Shown here in pieces: positions 45,529-55,901 of a stretch of 64,000 nt of DNA. The first letter of the stretch is position 1; each line of letters opens with the position of its first letter. Below the pieces are notes generated by a model. That model worked only from the letters and a program-made list of their open reading frames with translations. It was not told where the DNA came from and made no database searches. Source of the stretch: Pseudocercospora fijiensis CIRAD86 (Eukaryota > Ascomycota > Dothideomycetes > Mycosphaerellales > Mycosphaerellaceae); assembly GCF_000340215.1 (NCBI RefSeq), contig NW_006921532.1, positions 9,267,172 through 9,331,171 on the forward strand. The letters run 5' to 3'. A program made the translations under genes and the position numbers.

Positions 45529-46327
45529 CTCTGAGCCGCACCAGAAGCATTTGAAAGATCTCACGAGCTGTGAAAACTTGGCTACTGCAATCAAAGGCGG
45601 TAAGACCAAAGCATCCGTGTAGTGAGGTCTCTGCATCTGAAAAACAAGCCCTGAGGGCCTGGACGCATGACATTGAAGAGGTCCCAAGAGCTGCGCAAAC
45701 TCTGCTAAAAGCGATCAGATGTTTAAATCATTCATGTCAAGGAGTCTCATGCCGGTGGAGGGAGATCTGTAGAAAGGACGGATGCTGAGATGGTCAATGT
45801 AAGAGGATGCGAGTTGAAGCTGCGTCTCTGACTTGGACTCGCTACCCACATGTATGGGCAAGCAGAGTCAGTCTGATGGCTGCAGTCGGAATGCATCGGA
45901 GGAAGTGCTTTTTGAGACTGGCAGTGGTATTAGACATCTATGCAAGCTGTTACGTGAAGATCAAAAATTGACATTCGCAGTGACTCTTCATATGGCTTTC
46001 TTGCTCCAATCTCATAGCTTCAGCTAGCTGACACCCCAGGCCGGCTCCTGGCGCCAGCCAAAGAGCTCGGAAGTGAATGGCCTTTCACAAGCCCGAAAGT
46101 CATGTGACTTGCATGACAGTGCAAGCTCTTGCGATCAATTTTGGACGCTGTCTGGGGCCAGTTGGTAGTTCTTCTTCAAGGTCTACTACACTTTTTATTA
46201 CATGAGCGAGATCGCTTCGAGGAAATGGAGCATCGAAAGTCAACTTACTACACTTTTTGAAGGCATTGACGGCGATGCAGCTCATCTTATATCAAGGGTC
46301 CTAAGAGTGAACCCGCGAGCTTGAAGG
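45529..46327. other. Intergenic, convergent 3' ends
   Basis: No supported gene. Short open frames only. Likely carries the untranslated ends of the large + gene and the minus-strand mitochondrial-type gene. Confidence 0.5.
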
Positions 46328-47416
46328 CTACTCTCGATGTGTGCCATGTTCCTTGCGTATAGGCTTCTCTGCATTGACTGCTGTCTCTCTCTGGACCAAT
46401 ACTTTCTTCAACAGTAACTCCACATTTTCTCTTATCTCCTTCCCCTTGGCTGTCAACGTCTTGTGCGCATCTTTGCTCAGAGTAATAAGCAGAGCTCCGC
46501 TAAGCCGTCCTCGGCGCTCAGCTTGATCATAGACATTCGGTGCTTCTTCGCTATGTCCTTGTCCTTTCGCCAAAAGGTTTCCATCATCACTGTATCCCTC
46601 GTTCTCCAAAGCAGCCCTAAAAGCTCGTCGAACCTTCTTCTCGACCAAGTGCCTGTACGTTGACTTCTTGCTCACGCTTACCGGGCATCGCACTACCCAG
46701 ATGAAAGATTTTGGATCGAAGGCTTTGAAGCGCCTACGAATCTCAATGCTTTTCGGGTTATATTGATCGGACGCGAAGATTTTGGTCTGGAGGAACGTCG
46801 TGACGTTTATCGGCTTTGGGAAAGGTTCGTACATGTGGCTCATGATTGAATATTGTCCACGCATAATCGGGATATTAGTCCTCTGACTTCTTTTTCCTCC
46901 ATCTGGAGCACCGCCTGCAACATCAACGGATGTGTTGGGGAAGACTTTTCCTGCATGCTTGCTGAATGGTTGTCTTGTGCCAGGTATGGTCTTCGGGGCA
47001 GAATTCTCAATAACTCCTTCAGCGTTGCCATCCTCAAGCTTGGAGCCATCTACAGCTCGATGTTTCAAGTCTTTTCTTTTCTCGCGAGAGCTTCCCACAG
47101 CGCGTCTATCAATGCGCTCCGGATTTGCTTGGTGAGCTCTGCCGTCGCGGTGGCTTCTTACATCCTCATGTATGATGTTAGATTTCGAGCGCTCTGTTGC
47201 TGGCGCTGTGGCAGAAGAAGTGGTGTATGGTGATGAACACGGGCATGCTGTCGGAAAATAGCCTCCTGGTAGTCGTGCAGTATGCAAAGCCGCTCTCCTT
47301 GCTGCCGCTACATTCTGCATGAAAAATCGCTTCCACTCTTCACGGCCACGACAGATTGCTGCATATGCACTCCGCTTGTTTGGCCCGCTTCCTGTGATGG
47401 AGTTCACCACCTTCAC
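46328..47416 (-). CDS. Mitochondrial-type protein with RnpA-like C-terminal segment
   Basis: Single exon, 362 aa. A second start, Met33, would open with QNVAAARRAALHTARLP, an arginine-rich, acid-free stretch typical of mitochondrial presequences. Residues about 60-200 are disordered. From about 215 a folded part follows: FIWVVRCPVSVSKKSTYRHL, VEKKVRRAFRAALENEG, then GALLITLSKDAHKTLTAK and ENVELLLKKVL. The order 'VSKK - basic helix RxxLVxKKVRRAFR - hydrophobic strand - helix ending LLLKKVL' is like bacterial RNase P protein RnpA (small S5-like fold with an RNR motif), but the RNR motif itself is not conserved here. Function is therefore inference: a mitochondrial RNA- or ribosome-associated protein. 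The gene is divergent from eIF1A, with 353 bp between the starts. Confidence 0.7.
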   Translation of the reverse strand: MKVVNSITGSGPNKRSAYAAICRGREEWKRFFMQNVAAARRAALHTARLPGGYFPTACPCSSPYTTSSATAPATERSKSNIIHEDVRSHRDGRAHQANPERIDRRAVGSSREKRKDLKHRAVDGSKLEDGNAEGVIENSAPKTIPGTRQPFSKHAGKVFPNTSVDVAGGAPDGGKRSQRTNIPIMRGQYSIMSHMYEPFPKPINVTTFLQTKIFASDQYNPKSIEIRRRFKAFDPKSFIWVVRCPVSVSKKSTYRHLVEKKVRRAFRAALENEGYSDDGNLLAKGQGHSEEAPNVYDQAERRGRLSGALLITLSKDAHKTLTAKGKEIRENVELLLKKVLVQRETAVNAEKPIRKEHGTHRE

Positions 47417-47769
47417 TCATGCACACTCCAGCTCGCGCATGTGAAGGATTAGTCCGTACCGGTATCGGTATCGGTATCGGTAAACGGGCCGCGCGGGATG
47501 TGCTGGCCCGTGATTCGGCAAGGGTCTGCGCTTCCCGCTTTCTGCGTCACACCCCGCTATATTCTAAAGCCCTTAACAAACAACACCTCCTCACAACACC
47601 CACACACACAACAAAGCCGCGCGAATACATCAACGTCAAGCTAAGGGGGAAAGCGCAGCAGTTCCACTCAAAGATCCCGCGACACTGCTCTGCTTCACTT
47701 ACGCCCTCACATACGCTTGCCGGACTGCCCACCAGATAATCACTTCCAAGCTTTCAGGAGACACTGAAG
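47417..47769. promoter_or_regulatory. Shared promoter region of the RnpA-like gene and eIF1A
   Basis: Short divergent intergenic region. It has a hexanucleotide run GGTATC repeated at about 47459-47481 and a C/A-rich stretch (ACACCCACACACACAACA) near the eIF1A leader. No TATA box can be asserted. Confidence 0.4.
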
Positions 47770-48415
47770 ATGGTAAGTACACTTCCTAACGCTGCTATAC
47801 CATGCGCTGACAACCAAACCGCCCAAGAATAAGGGCAAGGTGCGTGGCATCGTTTTCGCCGTCAAAAACGACCTACAGTAGAGTCGGCGCGCCAAATTAC
47901 TGACACAACAACGTATAGGGCGGCAAGAACCGACGTCGTGGAAAGAACGAGAACGATAACGAGAAGCGTGAGCTCACTTTCAAAGAAGAGGGCCAAGGTA
48001 CAACTCCGTCTCCGTCAGACGTCGCATACCATGCTCCCCATGTTAACTCCCGACGCTTTTAGAATACGCTCAGGTCCTGAAGATGCTTGGAAACGGACGA
48101 CTCGAGGCCTACTGTTTCGATGGCGCCAAACGCCTCGCTCATATTCGTGGCAAGCTGCGGAAGAAGGTCTGGATCAACCAGGGAGATATCATTCTGCTCT
48201 CTCTGCGTGATTACCAGGACGAGAAGGGCGACGTCATCCTCAAGTACTCAGCCGACGAGGCTCGTTCTTTGAAGGCGTACGGCGAGCTGCCAGATAGCGC
48301 CAAGATCAACGAGACGGATACATATGGCGGTGATGAGGAGGGAGGCATCGGCTTTGATTTCGGCGAGGAGAGCGACGACGAGAGCGGATCCGACGTTGAC
48401 GTGGACAACATCTAA
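47770..48415 (+). CDS. tif11: Translation initiation factor eIF1A
   Basis: Four exons: 47770-47772 (ATG only), 47828-47839, 47919-47997, 48063-48415; introns of 55, 79 and 65 nt. Joined product is 148 aa, close to yeast eIF1A (153). It shows the basic N-terminal tail [20 protein letters not shown], the OB-fold core ([38 protein letters not shown]) and the acidic C-terminal tail ending DVDVDNI. eIF1A binds the 40S A site, helps scan for the start codon and, through its C-terminus, contacts eIF5B. The first exon consists of the start codon alone, and the second of only 12 nt, an unusual microexon arrangement. A canonical Pro-Lys after Met is absent because the acceptor lies after CCCAAG. Confidence 0.93.
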
Positions 48416-49206
48416 ACCGCGCATCTTGTCATGCGTCCTGGTACCGATATTACGGGTGGGTGCTTCGAGGCCGCGTGTGGATGGAGCAGATACGGAAGTG
48501 CTCTAGCATGGCACGAACATCACGACACAGTGGAGCAGGACTCCAAAGTTCTTCAAGACCACTGCTTATCGTCATGCATTCACTGTGCGTTGGCAATGCC
48601 AGCCACGCTTCACATATTTTGAACCACGCATAGAATGGGTATACATGATTGAAATTCCATTTCTCCGCCCAATGGTCCACTGTGCTCTATTAGAGTGGCT
48701 GCAATTCGATCGGAATTCGATCACAATTCATACACGCCGTTCGTGCCGTTTGCTGCAACAATTTCGACACTGGCGTAGGGCCAACTAGCGGTCGATCCAT
48801 TGAGTTTGTCCACGTGCGGTCGCCGTTCCTGACTTTCTTGGCATTTTACGTATGCCGGTTCACAGCTCAGAGCTGCATACCACGACATCACCGACACAGG
48901 CACCGACATTGTGCCATATTGTCGCCCAATTGTCCTGCATCAGCGGGCGGAAAGACAAAAGACTGGACGCTGGATCCTTTCACTAGGCAGACAGCACCGC
49001 AGTGGCACAGCCGAGTGACTTCAAAGGACTTGACTCACGCAGCTCCGCTCCGCCTTACGACGCCGTCGCCCGACTTCCGGCATTGCCTTCAGCGCCTCAG
49101 CATACGACATACGGCCTGAAGCGCTTTCTACCATTCCAGCTGCATACACCGTCTTGCACAACGACTTTTACTTGTAGTTGCCCGCATTTGCGACTAGACC
49201 GCCAAA
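48416..49206. other. Intergenic upstream of the Las17 gene
   Basis: No supported gene. The right half is a C/T- and CA-rich leader of the kind common in fungal promoters. Confidence 0.5.
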
Positions 49207-51130
49207 ATGCCTTCGATATTGAACGAAGAGGACAAACAGACTGTCAAGCGCACAGTGCCTAAGTCTGCGAACAAGATCCATGCAGTCGCTGTCGCAAAGC
49301 TGTATGTCGCATACCCAAACCGGAACAAATGGACATATACAGGCATGCAGGGCGCTGCCGTGCTCGCCAACGACTTGGTGGGCAATACGTTCTGGCTCAA
49401 GATGGTAGATGTGTCGCCCTCGAATAGAGGCGTAGTCTGGGACCAGGAGATTTACGACACCTTCCAATACAACCAGGACCGGACATTCTTCCACACCTTC
49501 GAGCTCGAGGATTGTCTGGCGGGTTTGAGCTTTGCAGACGAGAAAGAGGCAAAGCAGTTCAAGAAGAAGATGGACGAGCGGGAGAAGAATGCGCACAAGA
49601 ACACAAGGAGCAAGCCTTTCGCTAGTGGACCAGCGCAACATGTGGGCGCTTATCACCAACAGGCAGCGGCGCCAGAGGGCAAGAAGAGCAGATTGGGTGG
49701 TTTATTCAGCAGTCATAAGCATTCGGCACCGCAAGGTCCGCCTCAGAGCATCATTCCGCCTCGAGGAGTTGAGATCCATTCGCCTGCGCAGAACAGTCCT
49801 AGCAGGAGTCGAGCTATAAGCGATATCGATCTCAACGATCCCGCCGTGCAAGCCGTGCTTCAGGATTTGCTGCAGATGGGCATTACGGAAGACCAGATCC
49901 ATGAACACTCTGCTTTCATTAAGAGCTATCTGGAACAGAACAAGGCTACGCAGGCTGCGCAGGCTGAGGAACAGCAACGAGCCGCAAGAGCTCCCCCACC
50001 ACCTCCACCTGTAGCAGACGCTGCAAGAGTCAGCCCACAGCATACCGGAAGTACAGGACGAGGACCTCCGCCTGCTCCGCCGCCATCTAGAAGGAAGGCT
50101 GGCGCTCCAGCAGTGCAGAGGCTTCCAAGTCCTAGCCCAAGCCCGCCCAGAGAGCCATCGCCACCACGACCACGATTCCGAGTGCCGCCTCCTCTTGAGA
50201 ACGCAGGTGCGAAAGCACACACTCCTTTGCCTGGACGTAATAGAGCTACAAGCCAGAGCAACCCAGGCCCGCCTCCTCCTCCACGACCACCGAAAGTGCC
50301 TGATGATGACACGCCACAATCTTCGCCTGGGTTTAGGGTGCCGCCTCCGTTCGAAGGCAGACGTATTGCTTCTAATCCAGCTCCCGCGCCTCCGCCCAGG
50401 TCCGGAGGAGTGCCACCTCCTCCTCCGCCACGAGAATCGGCAGCACCACCAGCAGCGGTTCCTCCTCCTCCGCCTCCCAGACAATCGCCCGCTCCTGCTC
50501 AATCTGGCTTTAGCGATTCTGGACCTCCCCCTCCTCCCCCATTGCCGCCAAGCTCATCAAGACCTGTTCCTTCTGCCCCAAATGGCGGACCACCTCCCGC
50601 GCCTCCTCTTCCGCCTCCCAGCTCATCGGGACCTCCACCCCCTCCTCCTTTACCACCGACATCGAACTCAGCTCCTCCACCCCCTCCTCCTTTACCACCG
50701 ACATCGAACTCAGCTCCTCCGCCTCCTCCGCCACCCATGCCACCGCCGCGCGCAGCAGAAACAGGAGTCGGCGCCGACACCGCCGCTGCCGTTCCGAAGC
50801 AAGCCGTTCCCGGACGCGATGGTCTTCTGGCAGACATTCGTGGCGGAGCAAGACTCAAAAAAGTGTCGGATTCAGAGAAGAGAGATCGCAGTGCTGCGAT
50901 GGTTCCAGGCGGCGAAGCTGCAGCTCCTCCGCCTCCTAGCGCGAGCGGGGCCAGTGGAGGCGGCGATGCACAAGGAGGCCTTGCTGGTGCTCTGGCCAGT
51001 GCTCTTGCTGCGAGGAAGAGCAAAGTCAGTCACTCTGGTAAGTTTTGTCCTTCCACTTGTGCTTACTTCCGAATAAAATATTTACTGACACACTCTCGCA
51101 GATGATGAAAAGGACGATGATGATTGGTAG
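49207..51130 (+). CDS. las17: Las17/WASP-type actin nucleation promoting factor
   Basis: Two exons, 49207-51037 and 51102-51130, 64-nt intron; 619 aa. The short second exon is essential because it supplies the acidic end. N-terminal WH1/EVH1 domain, about residues 1-135: AKLYVAYPNRNKWTYTG, FWLKMVDVSPSNRGVVWDQE, TFFHTFELEDCLAGLSFADE. Middle: long proline-rich tracts (about 250-530) with repeated PPPPPPLPPTSNSAP units, ligands for SH3 proteins and profilin. WH2 at about 536-556: RDGLLADIRGGARLKKV, the actin-binding motif. C-terminal acidic segment DDEKDDDDW with the conserved tryptophan that binds Arp2/3. No GTPase-binding domain between WH1 and the proline region is seen, as in yeast Las17. 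It drives Arp2/3 actin patches during endocytosis at the cortex. Confidence 0.95.
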
Positions 51131-51740
51131 AAGCGATGATCTGGTATCGGAACGTCAGAAGAAAGAGACATTGACCTCTTGTCCACCGCGAGCTAATGCA
51201 GTTCTACAAAATATGCGACTCGTGCTCAACACCGATTGCATCGATCGCTCGCGTAGACGACCACGATTATTGTATATATCTCTTGAATCGTTCCGACGAC
51301 CTAAATACATCACTTCTTACCCATATATGCTTCCGAATGATGGACATAATGTGGAACCTGTACAAAAGCTAATTTAGTGTTTAACACCGGGACTAACCAG
51401 TGGCCCATAGGTTCTAGCAATCACATATATATATTCTGGAACTGTGCTGCGCAATAGCTCAACGGTTTCGTGTATCTTGGACAAGCAACGCGTTGGAGGA
51501 ATACGCTGTGAGTCTGTGCGATTAGTTCATCTCAGTTCACCAATTCTGTCTTATACTGACACGGCCGGCCGGTATAGAGAACGCGTGCGGTGGGATGGAC
51601 AAAAAATACATGCTCATCCACAATGAAAGATCATCTGGTCAAGTCAATGATCTTTCCCTGTATCACCACTATTCACTAATCGTGCGTGTCGCGCGGATTT
51701 CGTAATAGCCAACCAACGCCACCAGGGTGACGTTCGAGAT
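51131..51740. other. Intergenic, convergent 3' ends
   Basis: Between las17 (+) and kmt6 (-). No supported gene; the sequence is ordinary, with a palindromic GGCCGGCCGG near 51563. Confidence 0.5.
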
Positions 51741-54700
51741 CTACATATCCCTGCGCGATCTACCGCGATGTCTACGACTGCGAGGGGCGCGCAAATCATC
51801 ACCAGACATCGAGCTGTCCTCCTCATCACGGCTGGCGTCGCTCGCAGAATCCTCTGGCTCGAAATCCTCGTCTTCTGCTGGGTCAGCAGACAGCTTGCCA
51901 TCGAGTATGTTATACCCGTAGAGTCGCTGTTCTGCATTTTCAAACATGTCGACCTCGACCTCGTCCGCTGCAGCTGTCGCTTCCCGAGCCCTGAGACTCT
52001 CTCCTACGCCCTCCTCTTCTATGTCATCCAGATGTGGTGTTTGGGCAGAAGGCCCCGGAGCGGTGTATCCTCTAAGTCTCTTTTTGCTGTTGAGAGACTT
52101 CTTAGCGACTGCTCTATGACCCTTGCGAGGAGTGGCATCTATGCCATCATTACTGCTCCTGCCATCCTCGCTTGCATCGGAAGTCACCTTTCGAGCTCGC
52201 ACATTGCCGTGATTGTCTTCGATTTGTTCGACATCATAGAAGTCATGGACCAGATTCGAGTTGCGCACGCGTGGTGCTGCTTTCTTTTGAGTCTTGCCAC
52301 CAAGCTGCTCATCCGGGAACATGGGTCCGTAGTCGAAGAAAAGCTCCTCTCCCGGCTTCACTTTTCGCTGTCCGTAGAGCGCGATTCGAAAGACGGTGTT
52401 GACCATGATAATCCGAGGGTATATATTGCATTTCGACTTGTCCGCATGGTTGATGAAACGAATCTTGTTGCCAAAATATGTGCTGTCGATCTCCTGGGTG
52501 TCGTTGAGACTGAAGAGGTAACTGAGTTTCTGGTGCTCATAAACCGCGCCTCGCCGTTCAGCTTCGGCCTTGTTGATGATCTCGCCCTTGTACTCACCCA
52601 AGAACTCGTGCGGGCGGATGTCCTCGCAAGTGTACAGCCCTAGCCCGTGGATGCCACTGTCGCCAATCATGGTATGCTTTGCAACTCCACGCTGGATGCT
52701 TGCGTTTCGGCACTGTCCTCGTAGCTCGCGATATTTGTGAACAGGATCGAGGACGGAGCACACTCCACACGCTCCACATAGGTCGGGGTCGCACTCTCGT
52801 CCTCGTTGAAAGCACGCGCAACGGTCATCATCAAAGCAAACGAGCTTGTGGCTCCGACCGGCCTTCTCTGAGGAACAAGAGCAGCCTTGGAACTTTCGCG
52901 GGCATGTTTTGGAGCAGCTGCAGCTCTTCTCGCACATGATATGTTCGACGAAACAAGAGCATGCAGCGCTTTCGCAGGACAGTCCAGGATGGTGGCAAGG
53001 ATAGAAAGGCTTTCGTTCTGTCGCTTGCCACTTCAAGCTGGACCACTGACCTTTGCTCCAGTAATCGAGGCTTTGACGATCCACATTCTTCGTGACTGTG
53101 TGCTCGTTCTGGTCAATTTCCGGTGGCAGACAGACTCTGGCGCGGATGTCGATATCACGTGGGTTTATGATGTCCGTCGCCACGACCCCCTCCTCATCAG
53201 CATTGTCTTCATCATCGCTTTCTTCGATCTCGCCATGATAGGGGCAATTGAATCGCATGCAGATTCTGCAGGTCAACTGGTCGTCTGTCTCGCTCTCCTC
53301 CGTCTCCTCCAGAAGATTCCGAGTGTAGTCACTTCTTCTGGCGACGTGCCACAGGGGAAACTTGGCAATTCTCTGGAACTGGTCGCAGAGCAGCGCCGCT
53401 TTGCCCACGGCGTCGGCTTTTGGTCCAGGCAGTTTTGTCCGGACGAGGAACCAGCGATGGCTGTCTCGATCGAAGTCTTCCTCGCAATACTTGTGCCTAT
53501 TCTGAACCGCCTTTTGAGCATCTGGCAACGCTCCAACGTGCGGATAGGCCTCCAGCAAGAACGACAGTACATCTGGCCAGTCACATCCAATTTGTGACAG
53601 CATGTCTTGTGCATATGCGGCAAAATTTTCGGCTTGACCCAAACGCAATAATTTGCGCTCTCGAGGTTCAATGTCCAAACAGTAATTGATCTTGAGCCCC
53701 TTCGCGTCATCCAAGTCGAAATCGTCGCCGAAGTAGGGCCAATTCTGCAGAGTCTTATTGTTTGCTGCAAGGAAATTGTTTTTGATGCTGACATAGTGCG
53801 AGTAAGGAGGCACGTCCGCTGCCTTTGTCGTGAACATGTCACATTCCAGAGCGTAGGAGGGTTTTGCAGTCTTCGATGTGGCGCAAGGGAATTGCTCCAC
53901 GCAAATTCTAGCAGTGTTGGACTGCGGAGTGTTTTTCTCCGTGACCACGTTCAGCCGAATTGGCGGCAATGATTTAAACACTGACGTTGGCTCCGACCCA
54001 ACGGATGACAGATTGCTTGCATTATGACGAGCTCTGCGAAGTTCTATGCGTGTCCAATGCTCATTGTCCTTGCGCAGTTCTTCGAAGTGTCGTCCCACAA
54101 CGAGTTCGATGTGCTTGGCGATGCCAGCTCCAGCGAAAGCAGGCATAGGGCTCTTCAGCGCAGGCGACGCCGATTGAATGAATATACCGCTGTCCTGATT
54201 TGAGGATGCTGTATTCTTGTCCAAACCGGGTCCCTGCGCTCCTCCGTCCAAGATGGTATTCTGAAGACATGGCTTTTCTTTGGTTTTCCCTGGTGTCGGC
54301 CCAGACGATGCTTCTTGGCGCTTTGGCGCAATCGTGTCAGCAGCATGCCGACTTTGATTTCGTTTGTGGAAAGAGCTGGAGCTGAAGGGCTTTTCTTGGA
54401 TCTGAGTTCTGCCATGTTCGGCAGCGCTGTTATTTGTGGACTGTACGTCCTTCTCCGCCGCTGTTAGTGCTCTTGATACTGAAGTGGCTCTGGAACCAGC
54501 ACGTGGCGCAGGAGTACCGGCCTGCGAGGTCCCAACCTGATACGAAGTAGTCTTTTGCTTTGGCGTAAGCGAAGCGGCTTGATCGAAACTTGACAACGCA
54601 TTACTGGCTTTGGAGCCAAGTGACCCGTACGTAGTGTCTTCGTCCGAGGTCGGTACGTCCGGGAGCGACGGTGATGAACTTCTGCGAGCGTTCGTGAACG

Positions 54701-55901
54701 AGGATTCTATGCGCGCGCTGCCAGATACATTATTGAGTGTCGAGTCTCTAGAGTGACCCACGATCTGCCGCTTTGGAATGTGTTTCCCGTGCGGAGAATG
54801 GGGGTTGCGACTGAACGATCCACCCGAATGAGGCAAAGGCGGTCGATCAACACCTATAGGCGACAAAGGTGGACTTTCTGGTATCTCCAGGGGATGAGAA
54901 GGCTGAGATTCGGCCATTTTTTCTTCAGAGCGCATGGCCTGGCCAAGGACCTTGAACGGTTCAGAGATTGTCGAGGCTTTGGGGTGCTTTGGAGATGGAG
55001 GATGGACTCGCGCGCGGCCCGGACCATCGGGCGCTGCTGAAGAAGTTGCCTGGCTCGCAGAGTTCTTCGCGCGTCCACTTGCTGCCAACAGACCATGAGC
55101 TTGTTTGCCGTTGCTGACAGCCTGAGCACTCATCTGGGACCCTTGTTCTTCCTGTAGCGGTTGACGCGATCCTGGACCTGAGGAAAGCTGCTGAATTTGA
55201 GATGGTCCACTCGTCTTCGGACTTTCCGGTTCTGGTGACTCTGTTAGGTCAATGATCCTGGACGGCCCTGCATTCGTCGATACTGATTTTATGCCATGCT
55301 GTCTTCGATATGTCGAAGTGAGGCCTGACTGACTCGCAGGCTGCAAAGTTTTGAAGGCAAGCCGCATCCTTTTCTGAGGCGCGGTAGATGAAGCATCGTC
55401 CTCTCGTGCTCGCTTTTGGCCGTGAAAAAGCGACTGAGTATGCGATGCACCAGATTCTTGCTTCGCTATTCGTGGCGCGAGGGCCTGTTGAGACTGTACC
55501 GATGACTGAGTAGATTGTGACTCTGCTCTAGAGCCATGTAGTCCGTTACTTGTCCTAAACTGTTTTGAGCCATCACGCGTCAGATGATCCCTCTGGCTCA
55601 GATCCACTCGAGCTTGGCCTTGTCGCTGGCTCTGACTTGCATCGGGCCTGGTACTGATTTTGGGCGCCAGAGCACGGCGTCCTTGGGATGAATTGGAAGA
55701 GGCACCGCTTGGCCGATCCGATCGAAGGAAACTGGCCGGCTGTGGGTTTCTCGCTGCTGTTCCGCGGGCGTTGACTGCAGACGAAGACGAGGGCTGTCGA
55801 CTCGGCGCTATTCTCTGCTGAAGTCTCGGTGGTTGCCGTGCTGGAGCAGGCACGTCGTCGTCATCCAAGAGATTGATGACAACACGTGGTGATGGCGGCA
55901 T
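51741..55901 (-). CDS. kmt6: Histone H3K27 methyltransferase KMT6 (E(z)/EZH2 type)
   Basis: Single exon, 1,386 aa, starting MPPSPRVVINLLDDDD. The N-terminal ~650 residues are disordered and Ser/Gln-rich, a fungal extension. After a helical middle region comes a CXC-type cysteine cluster at about 980-1060 (ESAACSCFVEHIMCEKSCSC, SKTCPRKFQGCSC, CACFQRGRECDPDLCGACGV) and a SET domain from about 1080: HTMIGDSGIHGLGLYTCEDI, FLGEYKGEIINKAEAERRG, IRFINHADKSKCNIYP and GEELFFDYGPMF. The order CXC then SET with no post-SET cysteines is diagnostic of the catalytic subunit of PRC2, which places H3K27me3 on facultative heterochromatin. The catalytic NHS motif reads NHA here. In fungi this mark often covers accessory and effector-rich regions. 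A further acidic C-terminal tail of about 180 residues is unusually long. Confidence 0.93.
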   Translation of the reverse strand: MPPSPRVVINLLDDDDVPAPARQPPRLQQRIAPSRQPSSSSAVNARGTAARNPQPASFLRSDRPSGASSNSSQGRRALAPKISTRPDASQSQRQGQARVDLSQRDHLTRDGSKQFRTSNGLHGSRAESQSTQSSVQSQQALAPRIAKQESGASHTQSLFHGQKRAREDDASSTAPQKRMRLAFKTLQPASQSGLTSTYRRQHGIKSVSTNAGPSRIIDLTESPEPESPKTSGPSQIQQLSSGPGSRQPLQEEQGSQMSAQAVSNGKQAHGLLAASGRAKNSASQATSSAAPDGPGRARVHPPSPKHPKASTISEPFKVLGQAMRSEEKMAESQPSHPLEIPESPPLSPIGVDRPPLPHSGGSFSRNPHSPHGKHIPKRQIVGHSRDSTLNNVSGSARIESSFTNARRSSSPSLPDVPTSDEDTTYGSLGSKASNALSSFDQAASLTPKQKTTSYQVGTSQAGTPAPRAGSRATSVSRALTAAEKDVQSTNNSAAEHGRTQIQEKPFSSSSFHKRNQSRHAADTIAPKRQEASSGPTPGKTKEKPCLQNTILDGGAQGPGLDKNTASSNQDSGIFIQSASPALKSPMPAFAGAGIAKHIELVVGRHFEELRKDNEHWTRIELRRARHNASNLSSVGSEPTSVFKSLPPIRLNVVTEKNTPQSNTARICVEQFPCATSKTAKPSYALECDMFTTKAADVPPYSHYVSIKNNFLAANNKTLQNWPYFGDDFDLDDAKGLKINYCLDIEPRERKLLRLGQAENFAAYAQDMLSQIGCDWPDVLSFLLEAYPHVGALPDAQKAVQNRHKYCEEDFDRDSHRWFLVRTKLPGPKADAVGKAALLCDQFQRIAKFPLWHVARRSDYTRNLLEETEESETDDQLTCRICMRFNCPYHGEIEESDDEDNADEEGVVATDIINPRDIDIRARVCLPPEIDQNEHTVTKNVDRQSLDYWSKGQWSSLKWQATERKPFYPCHHPGLSCESAACSCFVEHIMCEKSCSCSKTCPRKFQGCSCSSEKAGRSHKLVCFDDDRCACFQRGRECDPDLCGACGVCSVLDPVHKYRELRGQCRNASIQRGVAKHTMIGDSGIHGLGLYTCEDIRPHEFLGEYKGEIINKAEAERRGAVYEHQKLSYLFSLNDTQEIDSTYFGNKIRFINHADKSKCNIYPRIIMVNTVFRIALYGQRKVKPGEELFFDYGPMFPDEQLGGKTQKKAAPRVRNSNLVHDFYDVEQIEDNHGNVRARKVTSDASEDGRSSNDGIDATPRKGHRAVAKKSLNSKKRLRGYTAPGPSAQTPHLDDIEEEGVGESLRAREATAAADEVEVDMFENAEQRLYGYNILDGKLSADPAEDEDFEPEDSASDASRDEEDSSMSGDDLRAPRSRRHRGRSRRDM

